Source: Agelaius tricolor (Eukaryota; Chordata; Aves; Passeriformes; Icteridae). From it: a stretch of 64,000 nucleotides of DNA. The notes below the pieces were generated by a model that was given only the letters and a program-made list of their open reading frames with translations, had not been told where the DNA came from and made no database searches. Below, one piece after another: positions 42,678 through 54,880 of this stretch. The stretch is taken from contig JALJCS010000016.1 in assembly GCA_023055355.1 (NCBI GenBank), positions 1,054,001-1,118,000 on the forward strand, read 5' to 3'. Made by a program: the position numbers and the translations under genes. How positions within the stretch are numbered: the first letter of the stretch is position 1; each line of letters begins with the position of its first letter.

Positions 42678-45600
42678 TTAGTGGGATTTTTCCCGGGAAG
42701 GAGGCTCCGGGCGGAGGCGGCGGAAGCAGACCCCGAGGATGGCCAGGCTGGCGGCCGCCCCCATTCCCAGGGATCCGAAGGTTTCCAGGGAAGAGGGAAG
42801 CGGGAGGCGGCCCCGCCGCTCCGCCATGTCCATGGAGACGGCTTCCAGCTGGAAGAGCGTTCCCAGGATCCCGCAGATGTGGAAAACCTGGTGGCTGTGC
42901 CCTGCAACAGAAACCTCTCTGAGAATTCCATGGAAATTCCATGGAAATTCCAGGGGTGTTCGGCTGGGCCAGGTGGATTCCACGTCCCCAGAATGCTCCA
43001 GGGGCTTGGAGAGCTCTGGGATAGTGGGAGGTGGCCCTGCCCATCCAAAACATCCCGGAATTCCAGGATTCCAGGACTGACTCATGCTCAGCACGCTCCG
43101 TATTTGTGGGAATATTTATCCCACAAATTCCTGCTCCTGATTGCTGGAGTTTTATCATTATACAAAATCCTATTCCCATTTCCTAGGGTTTTATCCTCCG
43201 TGTAATTCCTATTCCCAACATCTTTGGCTCCGAGGAATTTATTCCCTGGATTCCATGGGGTTTATTCCCGGCATTCCCTGGGTTCACCCCTGGGACCCCA
43301 TGGGGTTATTCCTGGCATTCCCCTGGGGTCATTCCTGGCATTCCCTGGGTTAATTCCCAGCATTCCTGGGGTTCATTCCCAGCATTCCGGGGTTCATTCC
43401 CAGGGTTTATTCCTGGCATTCCCAGCAATGCTCACCGATGAAGTCGAAGCTCCCCGGCGCCAGGCGCTCGGGCAGGCGGGAGGTGAAGCTCAGGAAGGTG
43501 AGGAGGGCGCAGAGGCTGTGCCGGGAATGCAGCGGGAGCGAGGCCTCGGAGCAGCTCCGGGACAGCTGCCGGCAAAAACGGGAGCCATCCATCCATCCAT
43601 CCATGGTTCCGTCCATCCATCCATCCATCCATCCATCCATCCATCCATCCATGGCTCCATCCATCCATCCATCCATCCATCCATCCATCCATCCCTCCAT
43701 CCATCCATCCATCCCTCCCTCCATCCATCCCAAAGGAGCCATTCCCAGTTCCCCACTCCCCTCAGCCCCACTCCAACCCTGCTTCCCAGAAAAAAAGCGG
43801 GATTGATCCATCAATCCCAAGGAGCCATTCCCAGTTCCCCACTCCCATCACCTTCATTCCTGCCGGCCCAAATTCCCACCCTGCTCCAGTTCAATCCCTG
43901 GAAAAGTTTAATCCCTCCCAGCTTCCCAAGGCAGGAATTTTCCAGCCCTTTGAAGCGGGAGGAATTCGCCGGCAATGAGAGCAGGAAAAAATATCCCAGG
44001 GCCTTTTCCTGCCGGAGTTTGTTTGCCTTTCAAACCCCGAGCTGGGCCTGTTTTCCCAAAGAATTCCAGGCAGCTGAAATTTCCCAGGATTTTGTGGGAT
44101 ACACACCCTGTAGAAAACTGGGATGCTGTCGAAAATGTAGGGATACACGAAGGCCAAAGTTCGGAAAGCTTTGCTCAGGTGGGGCCGCTCCGCCTCCAGA
44201 AACCTGGGAAACACCGGGAATTCTGTGTGGGATACACTGGGATACACAGGGAATTCCACATGGGATACACAGGGAATTCCACACGGGATACACAGGGAAT
44301 TCCACATGAGATATACCAGGAAACACTGGGAATTCCTCATGGGATACACTGGGAAACACAGGGAATTCCACACGGAATACACAGGGAATTCCACATGGAA
44401 TATACAGGGAAGTCCACATGGGATATACCAGTAAACACCGGTAATTCCACATGCGATACACAGGGAAACACAGGGAATTCCACACGGGATATCCCAGGGA
44501 ACACCAGGAATTCTACATGGGATACACAGGGAATTCCACAGCTTCTCCAGGATGGCAGAGTCTGGGATAGCTTCTCTGGGATAACGAACCTGGATCATCT
44601 CCAAGTTTCCCTCCCAATCCAAACCATTCCAGGATTCCACAAATCCCCTTTGGAACTTCCCAAAAATTGAAGCTCCTCCAGTTGCTCCACGTTTTCATCG
44701 GCAAATTCTCCTCATTTCCCAACAGAAAAATTCCCTCTCTCCCCTTCCCCGCCTCCCATCTGGCCCAGCCCGTGAGCAAACCCCTCATCCCAAATTCCCG
44801 CTGGATCCTACCTGGAATAGCAGGACAGGCCAGTGCTGAGCACGGAGTTGAGCACGGCCACGGGAACGTAGAAATCATGGAATGTGCTCCCGACCCATTC
44901 CAGAGGGAAGACATAGGCGGAATAGGCCAGCGCCGAGCCTGGAAGCACAGCGGGGCTGTCAGCTCCAAATCCTGGAATTCCCTGGAATTCCCCTGGAATT
45001 CCTCCTCCTCCTGGGCTCAGCTCTGAGCTCCGGGTTGGAACATTGGGAAGGGCCGGGAATCTCCGGAACAGGCAGCATTCCAGAGGGCTGCGGGAATGTC
45101 CTGGAATTGCCTTGTGCTCCCAGTGAGGCTCCTCCAGCCGGGTGGGATTTTTCCTCATTCCCATTATTCCAAATCCCAGGCCTGTCCCAAATTATTTATG
45201 GCCGGAGCTGCTCCAGGCCATTCCCGAGCTCTGGAGTGCAGGGATGAGGAGAAGGAAGAGCAGGAATTTCCCCCAAACCTCAAACCTCCCCTCTGGATGT
45301 GGCGTCCCATAAATCCAGGCTAAATTCCCAAAATCCCGTAAATCTGGCCTATCCCAGCTCCTCCTGACCTCCCAAATTCCCGAAATCTCATCAATCTCCC
45401 CCAGATTTCCCAAATCCCACAAACCCCCCAGCATTCCCCAAATCCCATAAACTCCCCAGAATTCCTCAAATCCCATCAATCCCCCGTCATCTCCCAAATC
45501 CCATCAATCCCCTCATAATCCCCACATCACATAAATCCCCCTGGAACTCCCAAATCCCACAAACCCCCTGGCATCCCCCAAATCCCACAAACCCCCCCAG

Positions 45601-47448
45601 AATTCCCAAATCCCACGAATCTCCCTGGATTTCCCGCATCCCGCAATCCCTCGGAACTCCCAAATCCCACCAACCCCCCCCATCATCCCCAGATCCCATA
45701 AACTCCCCCATAATCCCCACATCCCCCAAAACCCCCGGCATTCCCCGAATCCCATCAATCCCCCCGGAATTCCTGAAATCCCACAAACCCCCCGTAACTC
45801 CCAAATTCTATCAATCCCCCCCCAACCCCAGATTTCCACGCATCCCATCAATCCCCCCATAATCCCCACATCCCATAAACCACCTGTAATTCCCAAATCC
45901 CACAAACCCCCAGGAATTCCCAAATCCCCCCCCCCCCCCCGGCATTCCCAGATCCCACAAACCCCCAGGAATTCCCCAGATCCCACAAACCCCCGGAATT
46001 GCCAAATCCTACAAATCCCCCCAATAATCCCCACATCCCACGAACCCCCTGTAATTCCCAAATCCCATAAACACCCAATAATTCCCACATCCCACAAACC
46101 CCCCCAATAATCCCCACATCCCACGATCCCCCCGTGATCCCCAGACCCCAGGAACCCCCTGTAATCCCCGTATCCCGTGGCGCTGACCCAGCCCGTAGAT
46201 GCTGAGCGCGGCGTAGTCGCAGCAGAACGCGCGGTGCCGCCCGCGCCCGCCCAGCGCGCCCAGGGCGTGCGCGGCGCTCGAGGCCAGCGGGTACAGCGCG
46301 CACGTGCCCAGGTAGGCCAGGAACGGCCCCGCCCCGGCCTCCGAGCAGGAACCGCCCAGCCGGGACAGGAGCAGCCACAGGAAATACCTGGGGAAGGAGC
46401 CGGGGGGGAGAGGGGTCAGTGCCGGGCATGGTGGGCACTCGGAGGGTGTGCCCAGGTATGCCCAGGTGTGCCCAGGGGTGTCCAGGGGTGTGCCAGGTGT
46501 GCCCAGGTGTGTGCCAGGGGCTGAGGGCACCCACCAGGTGTGCCCAGATGTTAAGGAGCACTCACCAGAGGTGCCCAGGGATGACCAGGGGTGCCCAGGA
46601 GTGCCAGGTGTTAAGGGTTACCCACCAGATGAGCCCAGGTGTGCCCAGGGGCTGAGGGCACCCACCAGGTGTGCCCAGGTGTTAAGAGGCACCCCCAGGG
46701 ATGCCCAGGTGTGCACAGGTGTGCCCAGGTGTTAAGAGGCACCCCCAGGTGTGCCCAGGTGTTGAGGGGCACCCCCAGGTGTGCCCAGCTGTGCCGGGGC
46801 CGCGGGCACTCACCCGGCGGGCACCAGGTGTGTCCAGATGTTGAGGGTCTCGTTGTTCATCCCAAAGAGGCTGAGCAGGCACTCGCAGGCTGAGCTCCGG
46901 GGAGGGCGGTACCCGGAGAGGATTCCCGGCTCCCGGTAACTCTGGGAATAACGGGAATAATGGCGATGATGGGAATGATGGGAATGGAAATGGGAATCAT
47001 GGGAATCATGGGAATCATGGGAATCATGGGAATCATGGGAATCATGGGAATCATGGGAATGGGGTTGGGAACAGGGAATGGGAACACGGACAGGGATGGG
47101 AATGGGAATAATGGGAATGGAAATTGGGGGGGGGATGGGAATGGGAATGGAAATGGGAACAGGCACAGGGACGGGAATGGGAATATTGGGAATGGGAATG
47201 GGAATTGGAATTGGGGGTAGGAATGGAAATGGGAATGGGGACAGGAATGGGAAATGGGAATGGAAAAGGATGGGGAGCATTCCCAAAATTCTGGAGTCAG
47301 GACACAGCTGTGCCACCCTTGGGGTGACCCCGCTGCTGTTCCCGTGTGTCACATCCCAAATCCCGCTGATCCCGGGATCAGGGAGGGAATTCCCGCTGAC
47401 CTCGGGCACCTGGTGGGCGCGGAGCAGCCGGGCCGTGGGGCCCGGCAT
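42678..47448 (-). CDS. PAQR5: Membrane progestin receptor gamma (PAQR5), complete, 7 coding exons
   Basis: Seven-transmembrane PAQR-family receptor for progestins. Exons: 47448-47401, 46941-46814, 46387-46188, 44938-44812, 44203-44107, 43565-43436, 42901-42678; total 954 nt, 317 aa (human 330). Family signatures are intact: [10 protein letters not shown] at 45-54, SxxxH at S95-H99, Asp116 in [10 protein letters not shown], and the C-terminal HxxxH at H247-H251 in [11 protein letters not shown]. These Ser/His/Asp positions are the conserved metal-site residues of the PAQR/AdipoR fold (family knowledge). Exons 1 and 3 use GTCAGC donors, which are weaker than consensus. The N-terminus [16 protein letters not shown] aligns with human MLSLKLPQLLQVHQVP but is diverged, and the 5' edge of that exon is not determined. 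The C-terminal tail after TM7 is short. Confidence 0.92.
42960..43080 (+). mobile_element. CR1 LINE fragment in PAQR5 intron 6
   Basis: Sense CR1: ggcttggagagctctgggat, agtgggaggtggccctgccc. Confidence 0.6.
43225..43430. repeat. Degenerate repeat in PAQR5 intron 6
   Basis: Units of the type TTCCTGGCATTCCCTGGGTT, about eight copies, ending at the exon 6 donor. Confidence 0.75.
43590..43732. repeat. (CCAT)n microsatellite in PAQR5 intron 5
   Basis: CCAT tetranucleotides with a few CCCT and GGTT interruptions, beginning about 25 bp upstream of the exon 6 acceptor. Confidence 0.95.
44205..44535. repeat. Minisatellite in PAQR5 intron 4 abutting the exon 5 acceptor
   Basis: About 26-bp units (plus GGGATACACAGGGAATTCCA with GAAACACTGG variants) starting directly at the acceptor of exon 5. 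Several units repeat the TGTTTCCCAG acceptor string on the gene strand. Confidence 0.85.
44565..44645 (+). mobile_element. CR1 LINE 3' tail in PAQR5 intron 4
   Basis: Sense CR1 end: gatcatctccaagtttccct, cccaatccaaaccattccag. Confidence 0.5.
45390..46187. repeat. About 30-bp minisatellite filling PAQR5 intron 3
   Basis: More than twenty units of the type (plus) CCCAAATCCCACAAACCCCC with TAATCCCCACAT variants, running to the exon 3 donor. Frames across it have no coding meaning. Confidence 0.9.
46430..46813 (-). repeat. Array derived from the PAQR5 exon 2 donor boundary
   Basis: Units of about 30-45 bp repeat the plus-strand motif CACCAGGTGTGCCCAGATGT, which matches the end of exon 2 (coding NIWTHLVP), together with a CACTCACC-like donor. 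About seven units lie between exon 3 and exon 2. One unit reads LNIWAHLV in translation. Confidence 0.82.
46955..47260. repeat. GGGAAT-based array in PAQR5 intron 1
   Basis: First GGGAATCAT nonamers (46985-47055), then GGGAATGGGAAT and GGGAACA units, starting about 20 bp upstream of the exon 2 acceptor. A similar GGGAATGG run occurs at 48345-48420. Confidence 0.88.
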
Positions 47449-50418
47449 GGCCGGCTCCGGATGGAATTCCCGGGATTTTCCAGCTCAGCTTCCACAGGAC
47501 GGCGCCTCAAAGCCCTCCCGGCCGCATCCCGCAGGAATGGCGCTGCTCCCGTGGCGATTCCGGGATCAGGGTGGCCTGGAGGGGATGAGAATTCCTGGGA
47601 TGCAGCACGGGGTCCAATCCCAAATCCCAAATCCCACAGGGAATTGTATCCCAGCGGGATGGGGAGCTGGGATCCCAAGGGAGCAGTGAGACAAGGCTGA
47701 TCCCACTTTCCAGAGAGACGGGAATTCCGACAGATCCAGAGGGATGTGGGATCACCTCAGGATCACCTCAGGATCCCAGGATGCAGGATCCCAGGAAGTG
47801 GAGGAACACGGGATCCCAGCTGGATCCCCTTTCCCAGTCCCATGGAATATCCTGGCTCCGGCTCTTACCCGATCCTGGCGCTGGCACTCTGGGAAATCAA
47901 GGGAAAACTCCGTGATCCCTCCTTCCCTCCCACCCAGAGCAGGAAAAGAGGGAAGGGAGCTCCTGCTCCAGGTGCTGCCTCAGCTCAATCCCACCAGGAT
48001 CCAGAAGAATCCAAAGCTCTGGATTCCCAAGATCCCGAGAGCTCCCGGAGCCTCTGCAGCACCCTGGGCTGCCATTCCAGCTGCTCCAGCCATCCCAGAT
48101 TCCCAGCGGGATCCAGCCCTCGGGTGTGCCACAGAGCCATTCCCAAAGAACCCCTTTTCCCAGCCCCTGGAATTGAGGGATTCCCTCCCACCCCGGCCCT
48201 ACCTCTGCCAGCTCCGGGGTGAGGCAGCTCCAGGAAAAGCCCCGGGACACCGGGAACGGCTGGAGAGGGAGGGAAAAATTAATGAGGCAGGAGAGCAATG
48301 AACCAACAAAACCCCGCTGGAAACGCCTCTGGTTAAAGATTAGATGGGAATGGGGAATGGGGAATGGGGAATCAGGAATGAGGAATGGGGAATGGGGAAT
48401 CAGGAATGAGGAATTGGGAATCGAGTGCTTCCCGGGGCTCTGGAAGTAGTGAGGTGCTGCCTCAAAGCTCCACAGAGCCTGCAGCCCCTGGATCCCACAG
48501 AATTCCTGTGGTTTTCCATGGTGGAAACAGGACCTGAATCCAGAGAAGGCTCCAGGGAGAGCTCAGGGCCTGAAGGGGCTCCAGGAGAGCTGGAGAGGGG
48601 CTGGGGACAAGGGAGGCAGGGACAGGACACAGGGAATGGCTCCCAGTGCCAGAGGGCAGGGATGGATGGGACATTGGGAATTGGGAATTCCTGGCTGGGA
48701 GGGTGGGGAGAGGCAGGGATGGAATTCCCAGAGCAGCCATGGCTGCCCCTGGATCCCTGGCAGTGCCCAAGGCCAGGCTGGAATCTGTTCATGGAAGTGT
48801 CCCTGCGATGGCCGGGCTGGAATGAGATGAGTTTTAAGGCCCTTCTGACCTGGAATTCTGGGATTCTCAGAGGACAAAGGAATGAGCCCTTCCAGAGGCT
48901 TGGGCTTTTCCAGAGGCTCCTCTCAGGTGCAGGATCCCATTCTGCCCAGAGCCCCTGGATAGGATCCCTGAGCTGGGAGCACCTGGATCCATCCCAACCC
49001 AGCCATTCCTGTGCAGGGATCCCTTCCCTGTTCCCTGTTCCTGTTCCCTGTCCCCATTCCCTATTCCTTGTTCCCTGTCCCTATTCCCTATTCCCTCTCT
49101 CCATTCCCTGTTCCCATTCCCTATTCCTTGTTCCCTGTCCCTATTCCCTGTTCCCTGTCCCCATTTCCCTGTTCCCATTCCCTGTTCCCTGTGGGAAGCA
49201 GGAGGAGGCTCCAGGCCCGGCCTCAGGCAGGAATTTGTGGTTTGGGAGCACAACGAGGGCAGCGAGCACAGTGAGTCACTGGGGCCGGGCACACCCTGCG
49301 GGCCGGGCCGGGCCGGGCCTGCTTCCTCCTGCTCCTCCTCCTCCTCCTCCTCCTCCTATTCGGGCTCATTCCCGGGAATGGGAATGGGAATGGGGACATG
49401 GCGGGGCTGTGACCCCTGCGAGTCACCTCTGCCAGCGCTGCGGCTTCGCTCAGGTGGCTGCCACAGCTCCTCTTCCTCCTCCTCCTCTTCCTCCTTCCTC
49501 CTTCTCTTCTTCCTCGTCCTCTTCTTCTTCCTCCTCCTCCTTAATTTCCTCCTCCTCCTCCTCTGCCTCCCCCGGTTCCCTGCAGTCCCACCCGACCCCT
49601 CTCGGGGCTGTCCCAGCCCTGCAGCCGCAGCTCCGGCCCGGGAGCTCCTGGGGAATGTCCCCCCCTGGCACCGATGTCCCCACCCGGCACCGCCGCCATG
49701 CCAGGAGCCCGGCCCTGTCACCTTGTCACCGTCCTCTGCCCATGGCACAGCTCCCATGGCACATTTTCCTTTCCTTTCCTTTTTCCTTTCCTTTTTCTTT
49801 CCTTTCCTTTCCTTTTTCCTTTCCTTTCCTCTCCTCATCCCTCCCCACACCACACACTCCCATACGGAATCTCCTTTCCCTATGGAGCATCCCTATCCCT
49901 CCCCATGGCAGATCCCACCCCCTGGCACATCCCTCGCTCCGTGCCAGCTCCAGCGGAGCTTTTCCACGGGCCGGGAATATTCGGGAATTCCCGAGCGGCC
50001 CCGTTCGCGTTTCCAGCGGCGCCGGGGGCAGCGGGAGCAGCGCTGGAAAACTCCGGGAGCGGCGCGGGCCGTGCCAGGAGCGCTCCCGGCGGGACAACGG
50101 CGGCTTTGTGGGAGTTGCTGTTGTTGTTGTTGTTGCCGCTGGAATTCGCCGGGATCCGCCGGGAGCAGCAGCTTTTCCATGCCAGAAATCCGCCGATCCC
50201 ACCCGTCCTTCCCGCGGGATCCCAAACCCCATCCCGCTCCCGAGTGAAACTTCCCGGGAATTCCGCGATCGCCCGCGCCGGGAGCCGTGGGAGGGCCGGG
50301 AATGCTCCCGCTGCCCCGGCGCTTTTCCCATTCCCATTCCCGAACTTCCCGGGAGCCGACCCTCGGGATCAGCGGGAAAAGCTGGGAATGCCGAACAGGG
50401 GGACAAGCCGGGACTTAC
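47449..50418. other. PAQR5 upstream region or 5' UTR intron, no gene recognised
   Basis: Contains the small GGGAAT run at 48345-48420, a CR1 copy (48540-48870), a TTCCCTGTTCCCTATTCC array (49020-49195), CTC/CTT triplet runs (49328-49365, 49465-49570) and TTTCC repeats (49765-49835). A very long plus-strand frame across 48425-50869 is made of these repeats and GC-rich sequence and resembles no protein I know. Confidence 0.6.
48540..48870 (+). mobile_element. CR1 LINE fragment
   Basis: Sense CR1: gctcagggcctgaaggggct, ggacaggacacagggaatgg, cagagcagccatggctgccc, through ttttaaggcccttctgacct. Confidence 0.85.
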
Positions 50419-50700
50419 GGGCGCTGCTCGGAGCCGCCGCTGGATGCGGCGTTTTCCAGCGCTGCCTCCGAATCCCGGGATTACTCACTGGGAACAAACA
50501 CTGCCCACATGGAATTCCCGGCCGGGCGGGCGCGGCTTTTCCAGAGGCACGATCCCGCCGGGAAGCGCGCCCAGGGATGGTCCCAGAGCCGGCAATTCCC
50601 AGGCTGTGGGAGAGGATGAACCCCGGCTCGTCCACGGAAAAAGTTCCCAGATAAACCCGGAAATCGGCGCGGCCAAACGCGGCCGGGATCGGAGCCAGCG
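50419..50700 (-). other. PAQR5: Candidate PAQR5 5' UTR exon and CpG-rich promoter
   Basis: A strong minus-strand donor, GCCC|GTAAGT, lies at 50418-50413 inside a CpG-rich block (about 49900-50700). It is 3 kb upstream of the PAQR5 start exon and in the right orientation for a non-coding first exon. No coding potential is claimed; the assignment is inference. Confidence 0.35.
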
Positions 50701-51224
50701 ACGAGGAAGTGGAAAAAAAGCAGGAAAAAAAAAAAAAAATCAATTCCCAGCCCTGCCGAGCATCTCCCGCTCCCGGCGCCTCTGGAAAACTCCCGGAGGA
50801 ACCCGGCAATTCCAGCCCTCCCGCGGCTCCTCATTCCCGGATTATTCATTCCCAGCTGGACGGGAATGAATCCCAGCCCGGTGAGTTTCCCCTTCTGCTT
50901 CCCAAAAATCCGCTGCTTTTCCTGCAGTGTTCCACTGCGAACGGCTTTCCCAACGTTCGGAGAGTGGGAGATCCCAGCGGGATGGAGAGGGATGAGCGGG
51001 CTCAGTTAATTATTAATTATTATTAATTATTATCCCTCAGTTTTCCAGAAATTGGGAGAAAGAGGAGCCGGGCAGGGCTGGTGAATTCCCAGCTCTATCC
51101 CGAACTTCAATCCCACAGGAAAGTCCTGGGAATTCCTGGGAATTAACCCCTTCCTGCCAGCACTGGGACACAGCTTTTCCCTGGACACAGCTTCCCGGTG
51201 CTCTGGAATTCCATTCCCACCTTC

Positions 51225-51510
51225 GGGGATGCTCCAAGGCTCTTTTCAATCCCAACGTGCCAAGGAGTGGGAATCACTTGGGAGAATCCCAGAATATTTT
51301 GGGTGGGATGGGCAGGGACACCTTTCCCAATCCCAGGGTGCTCCAACCCAGCCTTGGACATTGCTGGGATCCAGGGGCAGCCACATCTTCTCTGGGAATT
51401 CCTTCCCAGCTGGGAATTCCTTCCCAAGATCCACTTTTCCAGCCATTCCCTGTGTCCTGCCCCTCCCTCCCTGATCCAAATCCCTCTCCAGCTCTCCCTG
51501 GATTCCCGGA
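51225..51510 (-). mobile_element. CR1 LINE fragment
   Basis: Antisense CR1: cccagggtgctccaacccag, gatccaggggcagccacatc, ccctgtgtcctgcccctccc. Confidence 0.8.
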
Positions 51511-52139
51511 AGGGGCTCTGGGATTCCCTGGAGCTGCATTTCCCCATTCCCAACATTGGGGTATTTTTAGTGACCGCTCGATTAAAATCCTCATTTAACA
51601 ATTCCCAAAAGATTCCAAACAAGCTGGAATAATTCCCAGCAGGAATCCACCGCTTGTGCTCCTTCCCTCAATCACCAAACCCTTAATTAATGTGAAAAAT
51701 CCACATTTTCCCACTTTTCCAGAAGAAAACCTCCTTAAAACCACGACACCTCAAAGCCACCACCGCAGGGAAAAAAACTTGGAATACATCTGGAAAATAA
51801 AATACTTGGAAAATCCCCGAATAAGGAAGACATCCCAAGGTTTTGGTTTGTTTTTTTTTTTTTCTTAAGATAAAAAAATTTATTTCCCAGTCTTAGAAAG
51901 CTTTCCAAGCATTCCCAATGTCCCATAGAAACGTAGGAGAACCTCTTCCCGCCAAAAATTCCGGAGGGGCGGAATACAAAACTATCCTGTGCACATTGTG
52001 CTTAAAGGAGCGCCCTGCCCGGAGCATCCTGTAAACAAATTATTGCATATTTTCCATCGGGATCCTCGGGAAAATCCCGGGAAATCCAACAAAATCCCAG
52101 CCAAGCCACGCCTGGGGAGGAGGAGAACGGGAATGAGCG

Positions 52140-52620
52140 GCTTCCAGGGAATGCCCGGATTCCAGGGAATGGCAGATCCCAGGGAATGCCTGGATTCCAG
52201 GGAATGCCAGATTCCAGGGAATGCCCGGATCCCAGGGAATGCCTGGATTCCAGGGAATGCCGGATTCCAGGGAATGCCCGGATCCCAGGGAATGCCGGAT
52301 TCCAGGGAATGCCCAGATCCCAGGGAATGCCCGGATTCCAGGGAATGCTAGATTCCAGGGAATGCCGGATTCCAGGGAATGCCCGGATCCCAGGGAATGC
52401 CTGGATTCCAGGGAATGCCGGATCCCAGGGAATGCCTGGATTCCAGGGAATGCCCAGATTCCAGGGAATGCCAGATTCCAGGGAATGCCCGGATCCCAGG
52501 GAATGCCAGATTCCAGGGAATGCCTGGATTCCAGGGAATGCCGGATTCCAGGGAATGCCCGGATTCCAGGAAATGCTGGATTCTAGGGAATGCCGGATTC
52601 CAGGGAATGCCCGGATTCTG
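52140..52620. repeat. 19-bp minisatellite in the probable GLCE 3' UTR
   Basis: About 25 units of the type GATTCCAGGGAATGCCCG and GATCCCAGGGAATGCCTG. Three plus-strand frames stay open because the unit lacks stops. Confidence 0.93.
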
Positions 52621-52664
52621 GGGGGGGTTGTGCTTGTGCTGCTGGGGTGGGGGAGCCACGGAGA

Positions 52665-53330
52665 GGGGATCCCATGGGAAGAGCCAACGGATCTCCGGGT
52701 GAAAATCTGGGATTGAAGCTGATCCAGGTCCCAAAGATCTCTGGGGGCTTGAAGGTGGAAATGAACAAAGAAATCCTAAACTGGAATGAATTCCAAGAAG
52801 TTCTGGGGATTGGCTCCATGGCCAAGGGTCCTCTTCCAATGCACAACGGAATTTAAGGAGTATCAGGAATTCCCCATGGATTCTCCATGGAATTGCAGCC
52901 TCTGGTGGGGATTCCTGGAAGCTCCACCTGTGCTAAGGCCACCAGAAGGTGATGGAAGGACAGGAGGGGCAACCTTGGAATGCTCCATCCCAAACTTCCA
53001 GCGGCATCCATGGAGAAAGGATCCCATGGGAAGAGCCCATGGATCTCCACAGGAAAATCTGGGATCAAAGCTGATCTTGGTCCCAAAGATCTTTGGGAGC
53101 TTGAAGATGGAAAATGAAGAAAAAGATCCCAAACTGGAATGAATTCCATGAAGTTCTGGGCACTGCCGGCATGGTCAAGGATCCTCTTCCAATGCACAAC
53201 GGAATTTAAGGAGTATCAGGAATTCCCCATGGATTCTCCATAGAATTGCAGCCTCTGGTGGGGATTCCTGGAAGCTCCACCTGTGCTAAGGCCACCAGAA
53301 GGTGATGGAAGGACAAGAGGTGGGACCTCA
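52665..53330. repeat. Tandem duplication of about 0.3 kb in the probable GLCE 3' UTR
   Basis: 52665-53015 and 53020-53325 share long near-identical runs, for example ccaatgcacaacggaattta, gcagcctctggtggggattc and ctgtgctaaggccaccagaa. Identity is highest in the second half of each copy. Confidence 0.88.
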
Positions 53331-53884
53331 ACCTTGGAATGCCCATCCCGCGCTTCCGAGCTCTTCCAGAGCGGGAAAATCGGCCATGCTCCAACCCCAC
53401 CATCAGCATCAATTCCCAAAAAACCCAACCAAGAGGAATTCTGGCCTCTGTAAGGCACCAACACCATCCTGGAGCAGCATCCAAGGAGGCTCTCTGGCTT
53501 TTCCAGCCGGGAAAACAATGGAAGGAACCCGCGGAGGGAGGATGGAGCGGATTTTTGAGCAGGAATCCCGGGTTTGGGGTGGGTTTGTGTCTGCTGGGTT
53601 TCCATGGGCGTGGAAAAAATTCCCCTCTGCTACCTTTGGTATTGGAATTTCTCCTCTGCCATCCATGGGATGGATGGATCCGACCGGAGCGCGTGGATTA
53701 AAGCCGGGAAAAGGTCGCTCCGAGATCGGTGAGAAATGAAGGAAAAGCCTCAAAAAGCAATAAAAAGATGGAGATGGGTGTTGTCCTTGTGCCCAGGATT
53801 TTGGGATTGGGATCAGCTCCAACGTGGAATGGGAGCAGTGGGAATTCCCAATGTCCATCCTCGATTTTGGGATCAGGCAGCCGG

Positions 53885-54035
53885 TGGGATCATGGAATCA
53901 TGGAATGGTTGGGTGGGAAGGACCTTAAAGCTCATCCCATTCCATAGGGACCTTCCACTGTCCCGGGCTGCTCCAAGCTGGCCTTGGGCATTCCAGGGAT
54001 CCAGAGGCAGCCACAGCTCCTCTGAGAATTCCAGC
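53885..54035 (-). mobile_element. CR1 LINE fragment in the probable GLCE 3' UTR
   Basis: Antisense CR1: atcatggaatggttgggtgg, aaggaccttaaagctcatcc, gatccagaggcagccacagc. Confidence 0.78.
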
Positions 54036-54880
54036 CCAGGGAGAGCTGGAAAAACCTCTGGGATGGAACTGTTAAAATGCTGGATGGGCTGGAGCAGGAG
54101 AAAAATGAGAATTCCCGAATTCTTGCATTTCCTGAGGAACTCCAGATGAGCTCCACGTCCCACTCAGCAATTCCCGGAAACGCCCCCAAAGCTCTGAGGA
54201 ACCTCCCAGATGGAATTCCAAAATCCCGTAGAAAACACAGAGCTCCAGGAAAAAGGATCCCAGCTCTGAGGGGATACCGGTGACAGGGATAGGGATCCCA
54301 GCTCCGAGGGAATTCCAGTGACAGGGATAAGGATCCCAGCTCCGAGGGGACACCGGGATAAGGGATCCCAGCTCCGAGGGGACGCGGGTGCTGGTGGCCC
54401 GGGGCTGTGTGCTCCAGGCTCCCAGTTGTGCTTCCATGATGCCGGGCACGTGTTTTCCATGAAGAAACCCTCCAGCTCCAGGATCTCCAGGCAGAGAACT
54501 GGCAAAAAACTCCCAACTGCGGATTTGTCATCCCGAAAAAGCGAATCCCTAGGAAACCCCCCCCACTTTAAAGCCACGCTTTGCACTCCCAGGCTCCGAG
54601 TGATTCCCGTGGACGGTGCTCATCCCACGGGAGCTGCTCCAACACGGACACAAAATCCCGGTTTAGGAGGCCCTGGATGAGCTCTCCAGGCAGCGACCGC
54701 GCTTCCAAGACTTCTATGGCTTCTGCAAACATTTTCCTCGGAAAAGGAAAAACCAATCCCAACAAAACCCAACCTCAACGCGGGAGAGAGCGTCCCGATC
54801 CCAAACCCTCCCCGGAGCAGTTTTAAGGCCCGCGATTTTGGGAAGGAGCCGTCGGAACGGCGGGGAGGACGGGGAGGAGC

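Larger units (their letters stand above)
51860..54880 (-). terminator. GLCE: Probable GLCE 3' UTR with distal poly(A) signal
   Basis: No gene is seen between the GLCE stop and about 51.8 kb. A minus-strand AATAAA lies at 51884-51879, with a T-rich tract beyond it on plus. This would give a 3-kb 3' UTR containing a CR1 fragment, a 0.3-kb tandem duplication and a 19-bp minisatellite. The stretch 51890-52130 is unique. The end point is inferred. Confidence 0.4.

Noticed and set aside
48425..50869. 814-aa plus-strand open frame
   Set aside because: Runs through a CR1 copy, CTC and TTTCC repeats and GC-rich sequence; no domain or family resemblance and no splice logic.
52140..52620. Direct-repeat array resembling a CRISPR locus
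   Set aside because: Continuous 19-bp units without spacers, in a vertebrate genome.
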